The notes beneath the pieces are model-generated. The model saw nothing but the letters and a program-made list of their open reading frames with translations. It made no database searches and was not told where the DNA came from. Positions 24,783 through 32,269 of a stretch of DNA of 50,661 bases are shown here, piece after piece. Location of the stretch: NCBI GenBank assembly GCA_016650295.1, contig JAENWA010000079.1, positions 1 through 50,661 on the forward strand, in the 5' to 3' direction. Every line of letters starts with the position of its first letter. Position 1 is the stretch's first letter. A program made the position numbers and the translations under genes. The stretch comes from Desulfuromonadales bacterium (lineage in GTDB: Bacteria > Desulfobacterota > Desulfuromonadia > Geobacterales > Pseudopelobacteraceae).

Positions 24783-24906
24783 TCACCGCAGAGGACGCAG
24801 AGATTCGCAGAGAACCATCTAACATCCATTATTCACAAACGATGAAATATTTTTTAACTTTGAGCTTTTTGATTTTCCTCTGCGTTACTCTGCGTCCTCT
24901 GCGGTA
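24783..24906. repeat. imperfect inverted repeat, ACCGCAGAGG family
   Basis: ACCGCAGAGGACGCAGAG begins near 24785 and CTCTGCGTCCTCTGCGGT ends at 24905, enclosing an A+T-rich loop. It is similar in design to 9715-9838. It fills the mnmA-cysD gap. Confidence 0.7.
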
Positions 24907-24923
24907 AATGCATATTATCCGTA

Positions 24924-26009
24924 CTACTCGATCCAGCCGCCGCCCAGGACCCGCTCTCCGTCATACAGCACGGCGGCCTGGCCCGGCGTCACTGAGGTCT
25001 GCGGCGTGTCAAAATGCACTTCAAAGCGGTTATCCGCGAGCATGACCACCCGGCAGGGCGCCGGCTGGTGACGGTAACGGATCCGGCAGGCGGCACGGAA
25101 TTCACTGGTTGCCGGCGGGCTGCTCCAGGTAGCGCTTCCGGCCGTCAGGGAGTGATGGGACAACTCGTCACGCCCTCCCACCACAACCCGATTGAGGTCC
25201 GTGTCAAGGCTAACCACATGCAGCGGATGCTTCCAGGCAATTCCCAGCCCCTTGCGCTGACCGACCGTATAGCGGTGCAATCCGGCATGGCGACCGACAA
25301 CGGCTCCATCACCGGTCACTATATCACCCGGTTTCCGGGTAAGGCCGTTGTTCTCCAGAAACCGCACATAATCGTTGTCGGGAATAAAGCAGATCTCCTG
25401 GCTTTCGTGTTTCTGCGCCACCGGGAGATTAAAATCGGCTGCCAGCCTTCTGACATGCAACTTTTCGAGCATGCCGACCGGAAAAACGACCTGATGCAGC
25501 TGTTCCTGCGTCAGGGTGAAGAGAAAGTAGGACTGGTCCTTGGCAGGGTCGAGTCCGGTCAGAAGCCATTTCCGGCCCGAGTCATCCACTTCTGTGCGGG
25601 CATAATGGCCGGTTGCCAGCAGGTCGGCGCCCATTTCTTTGGCCTTCTGCAACAACAGGTCGAACTTGATCAGATCATTGCAGCGGATGCAGGGATTGGG
25701 GGTGCGACCGGCCGCATATTCGGCAATAAAGTAGTCAACCACCAGTTCCCTGAATTCAGCCCGCATGTCGATTACTTCAAAGGGGATGCCCAGTTTTTTG
25801 GCCACCCGGCCGGCATCCAGGACATCATCCAGCGAACAGCAGGTTTTGATCCTACAGCCCGCTTCCCGTTCAACCGGGTCGTAGAGCTGCAGCGACACCC
25901 CGGTGACCTGATAGCCCTGCTCTTTCAGCAGGGCCGCGCTGACCGAGGAATCGACCCCGCCGCTCATGGCTATCACAACATGCTTATGACTCACGTCGGG
26001 TTCTTTCAA
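24924..26009 (-). CDS. mnmA: tRNA-specific 2-thiouridylase MnmA
   Basis: The 361-residue protein has the PP-loop VVIAMSGGVDSSVSAAL, the first catalytic cysteine in NPCIRCNDLIKF, and the second in HESQEICFIPDNDYVRFL. The C-terminal RNA-binding part includes HDPLHVV-type and VRYRHQPAPC motifs. MnmA thiolates U34 of tRNA Lys, Glu and Gln with sulfur from a persulfide relay. The start is TTG 26009 or more likely GTG 25994 (SHKHVVIAMSGG). It sits directly behind cysH in the sulfate assimilation operon, an unusual place that ties tRNA thiolation to sulfur supply. Confidence 0.92.
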   Translation of the reverse strand: MKEPDVSHKHVVIAMSGGVDSSVSAALLKEQGYQVTGVSLQLYDPVEREAGCRIKTCCSLDDVLDAGRVAKKLGIPFEVIDMRAEFRELVVDYFIAEYAAGRTPNPCIRCNDLIKFDLLLQKAKEMGADLLATGHYARTEVDDSGRKWLLTGLDPAKDQSYFLFTLTQEQLHQVVFPVGMLEKLHVRRLAADFNLPVAQKHESQEICFIPDNDYVRFLENNGLTRKPGDIVTGDGAVVGRHAGLHRYTVGQRKGLGIAWKHPLHVVSLDTDLNRVVVGGRDELSHHSLTAGSATWSSPPATSEFRAACRIRYRHQPAPCRVVMLADNRFEVHFDTPQTSVTPGQAAVLYDGERVLGGGWIE

Positions 26010-26702
26010 TCATCTTCGATGCAGCCCGCATTCCTTGTGCTCGGGATTCTCCCACCACCAGCGTCCCGCCCTGGCATCCTCGCCCGGCTTGACCGTCCGG
26101 GTGCAGGGAGCACAGCCGATGGAGCGGTAACCCTGGCTGTAAAGCCGGTTGACGGGCAGCCTCTTTTCTTCAGTGTATGCTATCAGATCCTGCTCAGTCC
26201 ATTCCAGAAGCGGATTGATCTTGATAATGCCGTTATTCAAATGGTCGAGTTCGATCCCTCTGAGGTCGCTTCTGGTGACACTCTGTTCACGGCGCATTCC
26301 GGTCACCCATCCGGACAGCCCCTGCAGAGCCCGGCCCAGCGGCTCGACCTTGCGGATTGCACAGCAGGCATGGCGCTTGTCCAGGGACTCACGGAATGAA
26401 AACAGGCCATCGGCCCGTTCCAGTCTCTCCACATCATCATGGCGGGGGAAATACCAGTCGATCTTCATGCGGTAGCGTTCCACCAGGGCATCAGCCACCT
26501 CGTAGGTTTCCTCGTTCAGCCGGCCGGTGTCCAGGGCAAAGACACCCATGGTGATCCCCGCTTCATGGGCGATGTCGATGATGGCCACATCCTCCATGGA
26601 GAAAGAGCAGGCCAGGGAAACAGGACCTTTGGCTGCTTCGATGCCGGTTCGCAGAATTTCGGCGGGTGTGGCGTCTGGCTGGATTGTTGGAATATTTGTC
26701 AT
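26010..26702 (-). CDS. cysH: adenylyl-sulfate reductase CysH
   Basis: The 230-residue thioredoxin-dependent reductase has the PAPS reductase fold (VSLACSFSMEDVAIIDIAHEAG, FALDTGRLNEETYEV). The pair CCAIRKVEPL and the pair in IGCAPCTR are the four cysteines that hold a [4Fe-4S] cluster in APS-type CysH. The catalytic cysteine lies in KECGLH near the C-terminus. This pattern indicates APS rather than PAPS as substrate, consistent with the lack of a cysC kinase. It produces sulfite for the siroheme reductase at 29441. Its stop touches the start of mnmA. Confidence 0.94.
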   Translation of the reverse strand: MTNIPTIQPDATPAEILRTGIEAAKGPVSLACSFSMEDVAIIDIAHEAGITMGVFALDTGRLNEETYEVADALVERYRMKIDWYFPRHDDVERLERADGLFSFRESLDKRHACCAIRKVEPLGRALQGLSGWVTGMRREQSVTRSDLRGIELDHLNNGIIKINPLLEWTEQDLIAYTEEKRLPVNRLYSQGYRSIGCAPCTRTVKPGEDARAGRWWWENPEHKECGLHRR

Positions 26703-26774
26703 CGTTTTAGTCCTGTAAAGTTGCGCTTCCTAGTATTTGACCTGTTTGTATCAGTAATCTGAATCTTCATACAA

Positions 26775-28223
26775 TTAAATCCTGAATCCCAATAGCGGCC
26801 ACACGAAGACCACCGATACCAGAAACAGCCCCCAGGATATGACCATGATAACACTGCCTGAGACTATGATATCGCGGCTCTTGAGAAATCCGGATGAATA
26901 GGCGATGGCGGTAGCCGGTGTACCCATGGGGAGGCAATAGGCGAGTCCGGCCGGGATCGCTATCGAGAGGGTCATGACCCGCGGGTCTATCCCTGTTGTC
27001 TTGCAGAGGCCCATACCTATCGGCATCAGGATGGCGACCACCGCGGCGTGGCTGATACATTCGGTCAGCACGATGGAAACAAAAGAAATCACCGCAATAA
27101 CGACCAACGGTGAGGCGCTGAAGGCTCCCATTCCTTTCTTGACCAGCCAGATTGCGGCCCCGGTTTTCTCCAGGGCGGATGCCAGGGCAATGGAACCGCC
27201 GTACATGAGAATGATTCCCCAGTTAACATACTCCTCGATTGTTTGCCAGGTGACAACCCGAAAGGTAAACAGAGCGGCGGAACCCAGGATGGCGATGGCG
27301 GCCAGCCCCACCCTCTCGCCCAGCAGTACCCAGCAACCGACGGTGACAGCCACCACCGCAGCGGTGATCATCTCGTTATATCCCATCTTTCCGGTCTCCA
27401 GCCGCTTGCGGTTGAGGTATCTGTGACCCTCCTCGACACTTGCGATATCGACCGGAAAAAATCTGAGCAGAAGCAGGAAACCTATTACCAGGAGCGGAAA
27501 CACGATCATGCAGGCGGCCATGCTCCACTCCATGAAACTGAAGCCCAGTCCTGTGTTTTCACGCAGCATCCCTACGGCCAGGGGTGCCCGTGCGCCGCCC
27601 AGGAAGGTGGCTATTCCGCCTATGATGCACCCCCATGCGATACTCATGAAGAGAAGCCGGCCATAGCTGCTTGTGCCCTTCTCCAGCTTGAGCGCGATTG
27701 CGATTTCCGCAATAACAGGGAACATTATGGCCGCCACCGCGTGTTCACTCATGACAAAGGAGAGCAGGGCCGACAGCAGGAAAACCGTCAGGGCCAGCCG
27801 CGTGGGAGTCTTGCCGAACCGGACCAGCATGGTCCGTGCGAGCCGTGCCGAGAGGCCGGTCCCGGTCAAGGCCGCCGCCAGGATGAACGCCCCGAGAATG
27901 AAGAAGACCGCCTCATTGCCAAACAGGGCGTAGGTGCTCTTTTTGTCCATGATCCCCAGTAACGGCAGACTGACCATGGAGAGCAGTGCTGTCACCGCAA
28001 TAGGCAGCAGGCCGGAAACCCAAAGAAATATAGCTGTGCCGAATATAACCAGTGCTTGATAACCAGCCGTTGAAAGGCCCTCGGGTGGCGAGATCTGAAA
28101 AAGAAACGCTACCACCAGAAAAAGGACAGCCATCACCTGGTAGCGAACTGTTCGATCAAGAACAAGCAGCCACAAGGGGCGATTGTCGATTTTCAGGGGT
28201 TTGTCGAGCTGGTATCTGTCCAT
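26775..28223 (-). CDS. SLC13/DASS family sodium-anion symporter, probable sulfate transporter
   Basis: The 482-residue protein has about 12 membrane segments. The DASS/CitT signatures VFFILGAFILAAALTGTGLSARLA and ISFVSIVLTECISHAAVVAILMPIG are present, and the C-terminal repeat has LPMGTPATAIAYSSGF. Family members carry dicarboxylates, citrate or sulfate. Position between an unknown gene and cysH in the sulfate assimilation operon favours sulfate. It overlaps the upstream gene by one base (TAATG). No ABC-type sulfate permease is seen in the window, so this may be the main uptake route. Confidence 0.85.
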   Translation of the reverse strand: MDRYQLDKPLKIDNRPLWLLVLDRTVRYQVMAVLFLVVAFLFQISPPEGLSTAGYQALVIFGTAIFLWVSGLLPIAVTALLSMVSLPLLGIMDKKSTYALFGNEAVFFILGAFILAAALTGTGLSARLARTMLVRFGKTPTRLALTVFLLSALLSFVMSEHAVAAIMFPVIAEIAIALKLEKGTSSYGRLLFMSIAWGCIIGGIATFLGGARAPLAVGMLRENTGLGFSFMEWSMAACMIVFPLLVIGFLLLLRFFPVDIASVEEGHRYLNRKRLETGKMGYNEMITAAVVAVTVGCWVLLGERVGLAAIAILGSAALFTFRVVTWQTIEEYVNWGIILMYGGSIALASALEKTGAAIWLVKKGMGAFSASPLVVIAVISFVSIVLTECISHAAVVAILMPIGMGLCKTTGIDPRVMTLSIAIPAGLAYCLPMGTPATAIAYSSGFLKSRDIIVSGSVIMVISWGLFLVSVVFVWPLLGFRI

Positions 28224-29029
28224 TATAATCCGGCCGAATCCAGCGAGTCGGTGGGGTTGCTGACCCTTAAGTGTCTGAGCAGGTCCGCGGCCGCCAGTTT
28301 GCGGCGGTCATGGAGCCGGTCGATGATGCTGCGCAACGTCCCCGGCTTCACCGCCGGAACCAGCGGACTGGCCAGACCAATCAGAGCCAGAAACGGTTTG
28401 ATCGGCACCCCGTGTTTATGCCAGGACTTTGTCACATGATGCAGTACGTCGCAAATCTCCGTCTCCGATTCTTCAGTACCATTCCCGATCAACCTGGGCA
28501 GCGGAACGATGCCGATGTGCAGCAACTCGTCGATCTTGCGGATCAGGAGGGATCGGTCGCCGTCATCGATTGTGACCGTCGAGGCCACGGACCAACGGGG
28601 GAATGCCTCTCTTGCGGCCAGATACTGAGATTTTTGCCCGTCTTCACCTGTGGAATCATCCCCTGGGGCCGCTGGCGCGGTACCGGTAATATCGATCAGA
28701 TCGGCTCCGGATGCGTAAATCTGCTGAAAGAGCCAATCAGGAATAGCATGGTTCAAGCGGACCATCACCCTGATATTGAAATTCTTTTTGATCAGCTTCG
28801 TCATTTCCAACCCATGACGTATGCTTTCGGCGGCCCCGAGTGTAATTACGAATATATCCGTCGATTCCGCGCAAAAACTCTCGAACATGGTTTCAAGCGT
28901 CGCATGGATCGGAAGCGCCCCACCCACAAAGAAGGCACGCCCATCCCTCCACAGATCGAATTCTGCTGCGATCTTTGGTGGTGTGTTTGCAATGTGACGC
29001 ATTCTCTGATGGTCGATTATGAAGGTCAT
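28223..29029 (-). CDS. conserved protein of unknown function, first gene of the cys operon
   Basis: A 268-residue soluble protein that I do not recognise. Strand-helix alternation (IFVITLGAAESIRHGLEMTKLIKK, IRVMVRLNHAIPDWLFQQIYASGADLIDITG, WSVASTVTIDDGDRSLLIRKIDELL) looks like a TIM-barrel or radical-SAM-like half barrel. It has only two cysteines and no cluster motif. The last part is helical and basic. It is translationally coupled to the SLC13 transporter (TAATG) and is led by the promoter with an Rrf2-type box. A regulatory or sulfur-handling role is possible but unproven. Confidence 0.65.
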   Translation of the reverse strand: MTFIIDHQRMRHIANTPPKIAAEFDLWRDGRAFFVGGALPIHATLETMFESFCAESTDIFVITLGAAESIRHGLEMTKLIKKNFNIRVMVRLNHAIPDWLFQQIYASGADLIDITGTAPAAPGDDSTGEDGQKSQYLAAREAFPRWSVASTVTIDDGDRSLLIRKIDELLHIGIVPLPRLIGNGTEESETEICDVLHHVTKSWHKHGVPIKPFLALIGLASPLVPAVKPGTLRSIIDRLHDRRKLAAADLLRHLRVSNPTDSLDSAGL

Positions 29030-29149
29030 GGCAGCTTTTCCGAACCGGATGAATTGGATGAAGTATACCAGCTTGAATCCATATGTCAGCCTATCTGTTC
29101 AGCGAAGAGTCAATCTTTTGAATTATTCGGTCCCGGCAAATATTACTAT

Positions 29150-29168
29150 AACCTATAGATATACTAGT
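29150..29168. promoter_or_regulatory. 19-nt Rrf2-type box upstream of the cys operon
   Basis: ACCTATAGATATACTAGTT carries the shared core CTATAG-N6-CTAG. On the minus strand the likely promoter CTGACA-N16-TATACT lies closer to the 29029 start, so the box is upstream of -35. See the regulon finding. Confidence 0.55.
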
Positions 29169-29199
29169 TATTTTTCTCAAAAAAACTCTCACCACTGAT

Positions 29200-29433
29200 T
29201 TATTCCTCGAACTTTTCCAATTCCAGGACATAATGCCCTTCTTCAGCCTGCTTCAGCGCCAGCAGCTTATGCCCTTCGGCCTTGAGGCTGCGGGGCACGT
29301 TCTTGACCGCTTCGCCGTCGTCCAGCAGGATCGTGGTCTGATCGCCGTTTTCCAGTTCCTCCAACGCCAGCTTGACCTTGACGAAATTGGTGGGACAACT
29401 CACACCGCGCAGATCGATTACCTGCATGAGCAT
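29200..29433 (-). CDS. TusA-family sulfurtransferase
   Basis: A 77-residue TusA/SirA-like protein. The IDLRGVSCPTNFVKVKLALEEL segment holds the single conserved cysteine of the CPxP-type motif (here CPTN), followed by ILLDDGEAVKNVPRSLKAEGHK. TusA proteins carry persulfide sulfur between enzymes. It is seven bases downstream of the sulfite reductase gene in the same operon and may accept reduced sulfur or deliver it to the thiocarboxylate carriers or MnmA. Partner assignment is inference. Confidence 0.85.
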   Translation of the reverse strand: MLMQVIDLRGVSCPTNFVKVKLALEELENGDQTTILLDDGEAVKNVPRSLKAEGHKLLALKQAEEGHYVLELEKFEE

Positions 29434-29440
29434 TCTCCTT

Positions 29441-30391
29441 TTACTTGGAAATTCCGATCTGTGTAACTATCACCTGGGGCGGGATAGTTGCGTTGACGAT
29501 ACTTTCGGGAAACTGCTGCCGTAAATGACCAAGCAGCGAATCCGGCCCTTCTGCAATGATCGTATCACCCAGCCTCACGCGCCCTTTTCCTTCGGCTTTT
29601 GACTTGTACCATTCCAGTACGGAGCTGATGAACGGTACGACCTGCCCTTCGGGAAGGAAGGTGGCGAACAGGGTTCCCACCAGGGGATTGCGGCCCCACT
29701 TTCCGCCGATGCGGGCGGTATAACCGCGCCGTTTTTCACTCCAGGCCCCGGTCGGGCAGACCTTGACACAGTCACCGCACCAGATGCAGGGATCATTGCT
29801 GAAGACCGGCTTGTTATCGTCTCCCATTACAATCGCCTTGGGAACGCAGTTCTTGGCGCACAGTCCGCAGCTGATGCAGGCCGAAATATCCAGTTCAGGG
29901 TAGACGGCGCCCTGGAAACCGATATCGTTGGTGGCCGATTTGGGGCAGTCAAAGGGACAGCCGGCAAAAGCGACCTTGAATTTATGGTGCCCGGTGGGAG
30001 TACCGAACAGTTTTTCATCGACCTCCAGGGCCGACTTCTGAGTGTCGATCAGTCCGTTGGGATTATATTCACAGCCGCCACAGGCGACCGGAACCCGTAC
30101 CCTGGCGCCGCAGGAGGCAACCTTCTGGGAGGACTCCCCCAGCTCTTCAACGACGGCATCAAAATCCCTGAAATTGATATTTATAAGCTCGATAGACTGG
30201 CGGACCGACAGGTGGACAAACTCGCCCCCGAACCTGTCGGCAACCTCGGCTATCTTTTTCAGTCTCGAAATTGACATGCGACCGCCCGGCACCCTGAGAC
30301 GCACGGTAAAAAGATCCTTGCCGCGCTCCTTGATGAAACCGCCGGCCTTGAGATTGCTCAAATCTATTTTTGTCTGCTTGGCATCGGACAT
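29441..30391 (-). CDS. siroheme-type sulfite reductase with ferredoxin domain
   Basis: The 316-residue protein has the nitrite/sulfite reductase half-domain (RLRVPGGRMSISRLKKIAEVADRFGGEFVHLSVRQ). Cluster/siroheme cysteines lie in CGGCEYNPNG and CPFDCPKS. A two-cluster ferredoxin insert follows (CISCGLCAKNC and CIWCGDCVKVC). This is the small assimilatory-type or AsrC-like reductase that makes sulfide from sulfite. It leads an operon with the TusA-like gene, behind a TTGACA promoter. It links CysH (sulfite source) to MetY/CysK. The exact electron donor is unknown. Confidence 0.9.
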   Translation of the reverse strand: MSDAKQTKIDLSNLKAGGFIKERGKDLFTVRLRVPGGRMSISRLKKIAEVADRFGGEFVHLSVRQSIELININFRDFDAVVEELGESSQKVASCGARVRVPVACGGCEYNPNGLIDTQKSALEVDEKLFGTPTGHHKFKVAFAGCPFDCPKSATNDIGFQGAVYPELDISACISCGLCAKNCVPKAIVMGDDNKPVFSNDPCIWCGDCVKVCPTGAWSEKRRGYTARIGGKWGRNPLVGTLFATFLPEGQVVPFISSVLEWYKSKAEGKGRVRLGDTIIAEGPDSLLGHLRQQFPESIVNATIPPQVIVTQIGISK

Positions 30392-30417
30392 CGCTGTCTC
30401 CCGGTATGTATGCTTGT

Positions 30418-30482
30418 ACTATAAACAATAAAAATAACAGCTGTCAAGATTTGATTTTATAATATCTACAGATTTACTATAC
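30418..30482 (-). promoter_or_regulatory. sulfite reductase promoter with Rrf2-type box
   Basis: Minus strand: TTGACA (30442-30447), 18-nt spacer, TATAGT (30418-30423). The box ATCTACAGATTTACTATAC (30464-30482) lies just upstream of -35 and overlaps the end of the JAMM peptidase gene. Confidence 0.6.
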
Positions 30483-30875
30483 TATTATCTCTATCGGTTC
30501 GAACTGTACGATTCCGGCACTGATTTTACAGGATTTGATCTCTGGTTCAGCACCTGCCAGCGAGATGATCACATGAGAAACATCCGGCGTCAGCGCCAGC
30601 CTGATATCCTCCTGGGAGGGGCGGGCCGGTGATTCCGGATGGGAATGGTAGATCGCCAGCATGGAAACCCCCTTGGCGCGCAGATCCTTGACAACCGAGA
30701 ACTGCTCCTTGGGGTCCATCATGAAATGCTCGTTGCTGGCATCGGTGTTGGTCATGCGGTAGATGGCCGAGACCGTGTCGCCGGTCCCGCCGAGAATCCC
30801 GCAGACTTCCAGCGGAAAACCTTCTTTGGCATGGGCGATCAGGTCATCATGAATATTCTGTGGAATCCTGAGCAT
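30477..30875 (-). CDS. hcyD: JAMM/Mov34 metallopeptidase for sulfur carrier processing (HcyD/Mec+-like)
   Basis: A 132-residue M67-type peptidase. The zinc motif reads YHSHPESPARPSQEDI (HxH-x(n)-S-x2-D) with the upstream glutamate in GFPLEVCGILGG. The start at 30875 (MLRIPQNI) directly follows the TGA of the E1-like gene. In Mycobacterium Mec+ releases cysteine from CysO, and in Wolinella HcyD trims the carrier to expose Gly-Gly. Here the carrier at 31792 has a nine-residue tail after GGG, so a trimming peptidase is needed. It is the last gene of the metY operon. Confidence 0.88.
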   Translation of the reverse strand: MLRIPQNIHDDLIAHAKEGFPLEVCGILGGTGDTVSAIYRMTNTDASNEHFMMDPKEQFSVVKDLRAKGVSMLAIYHSHPESPARPSQEDIRLALTPDVSHVIISLAGAEPEIKSCKISAGIVQFEPIEIIV

Positions 30876-30876
30876 A

Positions 30877-31689
30877 TCAGCGGCGCTCCAGGTCACAGAC
30901 CGTCATGGCATCCAGTTCGTCTTTCACCTCGGTGATAGTCGGATTGTCACCGCACACCGGACAGGTAAGCTTGCGCCTGAGCGGCACCTCGCGAAACTTC
31001 ATCCGCAGGGCATTGTAGGTCAGCAGGCGGTCGGTCAGCAGTTCCCCCTTGCCCAGCAGGAACTTGATGGCTTCGGTGGCCTGGATGGTGCCGAGTACGC
31101 CCGGCAGCACGCCGATCACGCCGGCCTGGGAACAGGTCGGAATGGCATCCTTGGGGGGCGGTTCCGGGAAGATACAGCGATAGCAGGCCGATTCCTTTGG
31201 CCTGACGGTGATGGTCTGCCCGTCGAAGGCCAGGATGCCGCCGTGGGAATAGGGCTTCCCGGCCAGGACACAGGCGTCGTTGATCAGGAACTTGGCGGCA
31301 AAGTTGTCGGTGCCGTCGATGACAAAGTCGTAATCAGCAATGATGCGGTTGATATTGGACGCGCTGATCCACTCCTTGTAGGTGATGACCGTAACGTCCG
31401 GATTGATGGCCTGCATCTTTTCACGGGCCGACTCTACCTTGGGCTTGCCCACATCGGGCGTGAAGTGAATCACCTGGCGCTGCAGATTGGAGAGATCCAC
31501 GTCATCGGCATCGGCGATGCCGATGGTGCCGACCCCGGCAGCGGCCAGATACAGGGCAATCGGCGCCCCCAGGCCTCCGGCGCCGATGATCAGAACCCGG
31601 CCGTTCAGCAGCTTCTGCTGCCCCTTGCCGCCGACTTCTTTCAGGATGATATGGCGCGAATAGCGCTCGATCTGGGATTCGGTCAACAT
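30877..31689 (-). CDS. hcyF: ThiF/MoeB-family adenylyltransferase (HcyF-like E1 enzyme)
   Basis: The 271-residue E1-like enzyme has ATP-binding GRVLIIGAGGLGAPIALYLAAAGVG, the DLSNLQRQVIHFTPDVGKPK segment, IDGTDNFAAKFLINDAC, and zinc cysteines in CYRC and CPVC. The start at 31689 follows AAGGA; the longer frame into the repeat upstream is not coding. It should adenylate the C-terminal glycine of the ThiS-fold carrier for thiocarboxylate formation. Neighbours (carrier, JAMM peptidase, MetY) point to homocysteine synthesis rather than molybdopterin or thiamin. MoeB function cannot be excluded by sequence alone. Confidence 0.87.
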   Translation of the reverse strand: MLTESQIERYSRHIILKEVGGKGQQKLLNGRVLIIGAGGLGAPIALYLAAAGVGTIGIADADDVDLSNLQRQVIHFTPDVGKPKVESAREKMQAINPDVTVITYKEWISASNINRIIADYDFVIDGTDNFAAKFLINDACVLAGKPYSHGGILAFDGQTITVRPKESACYRCIFPEPPPKDAIPTCSQAGVIGVLPGVLGTIQATEAIKFLLGKGELLTDRLLTYNALRMKFREVPLRRKLTCPVCGDNPTITEVKDELDAMTVCDLERR

Positions 31690-31702
31690 AATAAATTCCT
31701 TC

Positions 31703-31825
31703 AGGAAATGTGATTTTTGTGCAAGGTCAAGGCGATCGAGGTGCGACGAGGAGACGTACCAGACAGTACGTCGCACGAGGAACACCGAAGATTAACGCCG
31801 AGATTGCGCAAAAAGCGCATTTCCT
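31703..31825. repeat. interspersed repeat, copy 2, with 22-nt terminal inverted repeats
   Basis: A 123-bp element with ends AGGAAATGTGATTTTTG... (31703-31724) and its partner (31804-31825), matching at 19 of 22 positions. The centre GACGTACCAGACAGTACGTC is a palindrome. The right end encodes the C-terminal tail and stop of the sulfur carrier at 31792. Related to 12618-12725. Confidence 0.75.
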
Positions 31826-32028
31826 CCGCCCATGAAATAGAGAAATTCTATGACATCGCCCGCATTAACCGGAGTCGTGACAAAGGCGGCGCTATCCAGT
31901 ATGTCGCCATTCAGCTCGACCGTAACGTACAGACGTTGGGAGACATCCAGTTCTTCCAGCAGGGACGTGATGGTCCGGGCGGGATTTTCGGGTATAGTTG
32001 TTTCTTTGCCATTGATCGTAATGGTCAT
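31792..32028 (-). CDS. hcyS: ThiS/MoaD-fold sulfur carrier protein (HcyS-like) with C-terminal tail
   Basis: A 78-residue beta-grasp carrier (MTITINGKETTIPENPARTITSLLEEL, LYVTVELNGDILD, GDVIEFLYFMGGG). Active ThiS-fold carriers end in Gly-Gly; here nine residues (NALFAQSRR) follow GGG. That tail is coded by the interspersed repeat 31703-31825, which runs into the gene. The JAMM peptidase encoded two genes downstream could remove the tail to expose the glycine for adenylation by the E1-like enzyme. The thiocarboxylate would feed MetY, as in Wolinella. Confidence 0.85.
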   Translation of the reverse strand: MTITINGKETTIPENPARTITSLLEELDVSQRLYVTVELNGDILDSAAFVTTPVNAGDVIEFLYFMGGGNALFAQSRR

Positions 32029-32057
32029 ATTAATCTCCTCAGCTATTCGATAGATGT

Positions 32058-32255
32058 CTAAAGCGACGTGAGTGTGATATCTGCGCCGGTGTTTACGGTA
32101 GTTTGTATAAAATTCTGACTGCGGACTGTTTCTCCGTTGAGAACGACCGTGGAATCCTTGACCGCCAGGATCTTCAGCAGTTCTTCAAGCGAGACAAACG
32201 TCCGGCAGCCGATATTCAGTTTTTCTTCATTGCCATTCACTTTAATCGTCAACAT
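32058..32255 (-). CDS. second ThiS-fold protein lacking C-terminal Gly-Gly
   Basis: A 65-residue beta-grasp protein (MLTIKVNGNEEKLNIGCRTFVSLEELLKIL, STVVLNGETVRSQNFIQTTVNTGADITLTSL). It aligns in layout with the carrier just downstream but ends in TSL, with no Gly-Gly, so it should not form a thiocarboxylate. It lies between metY and the HcyS-like gene in the same operon. It may be a structural partner or a degenerate duplicate. RBS placement and tight spacing support a real gene. Confidence 0.75.
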   Translation of the reverse strand: MLTIKVNGNEEKLNIGCRTFVSLEELLKILAVKDSTVVLNGETVRSQNFIQTTVNTGADITLTSL

Positions 32256-32269
32256 GTACTACCCCCGTT

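Noticed and set aside
25014-26399. 461-codon plus-strand frame
   Set aside because: Antisense to mnmA and cysH, which have clear motifs.
30877-31689. Molybdopterin synthase MoeB
   Set aside because: Possible by family, but neighbours are metY, ThiS-fold carriers and a JAMM peptidase, with no moa genes.
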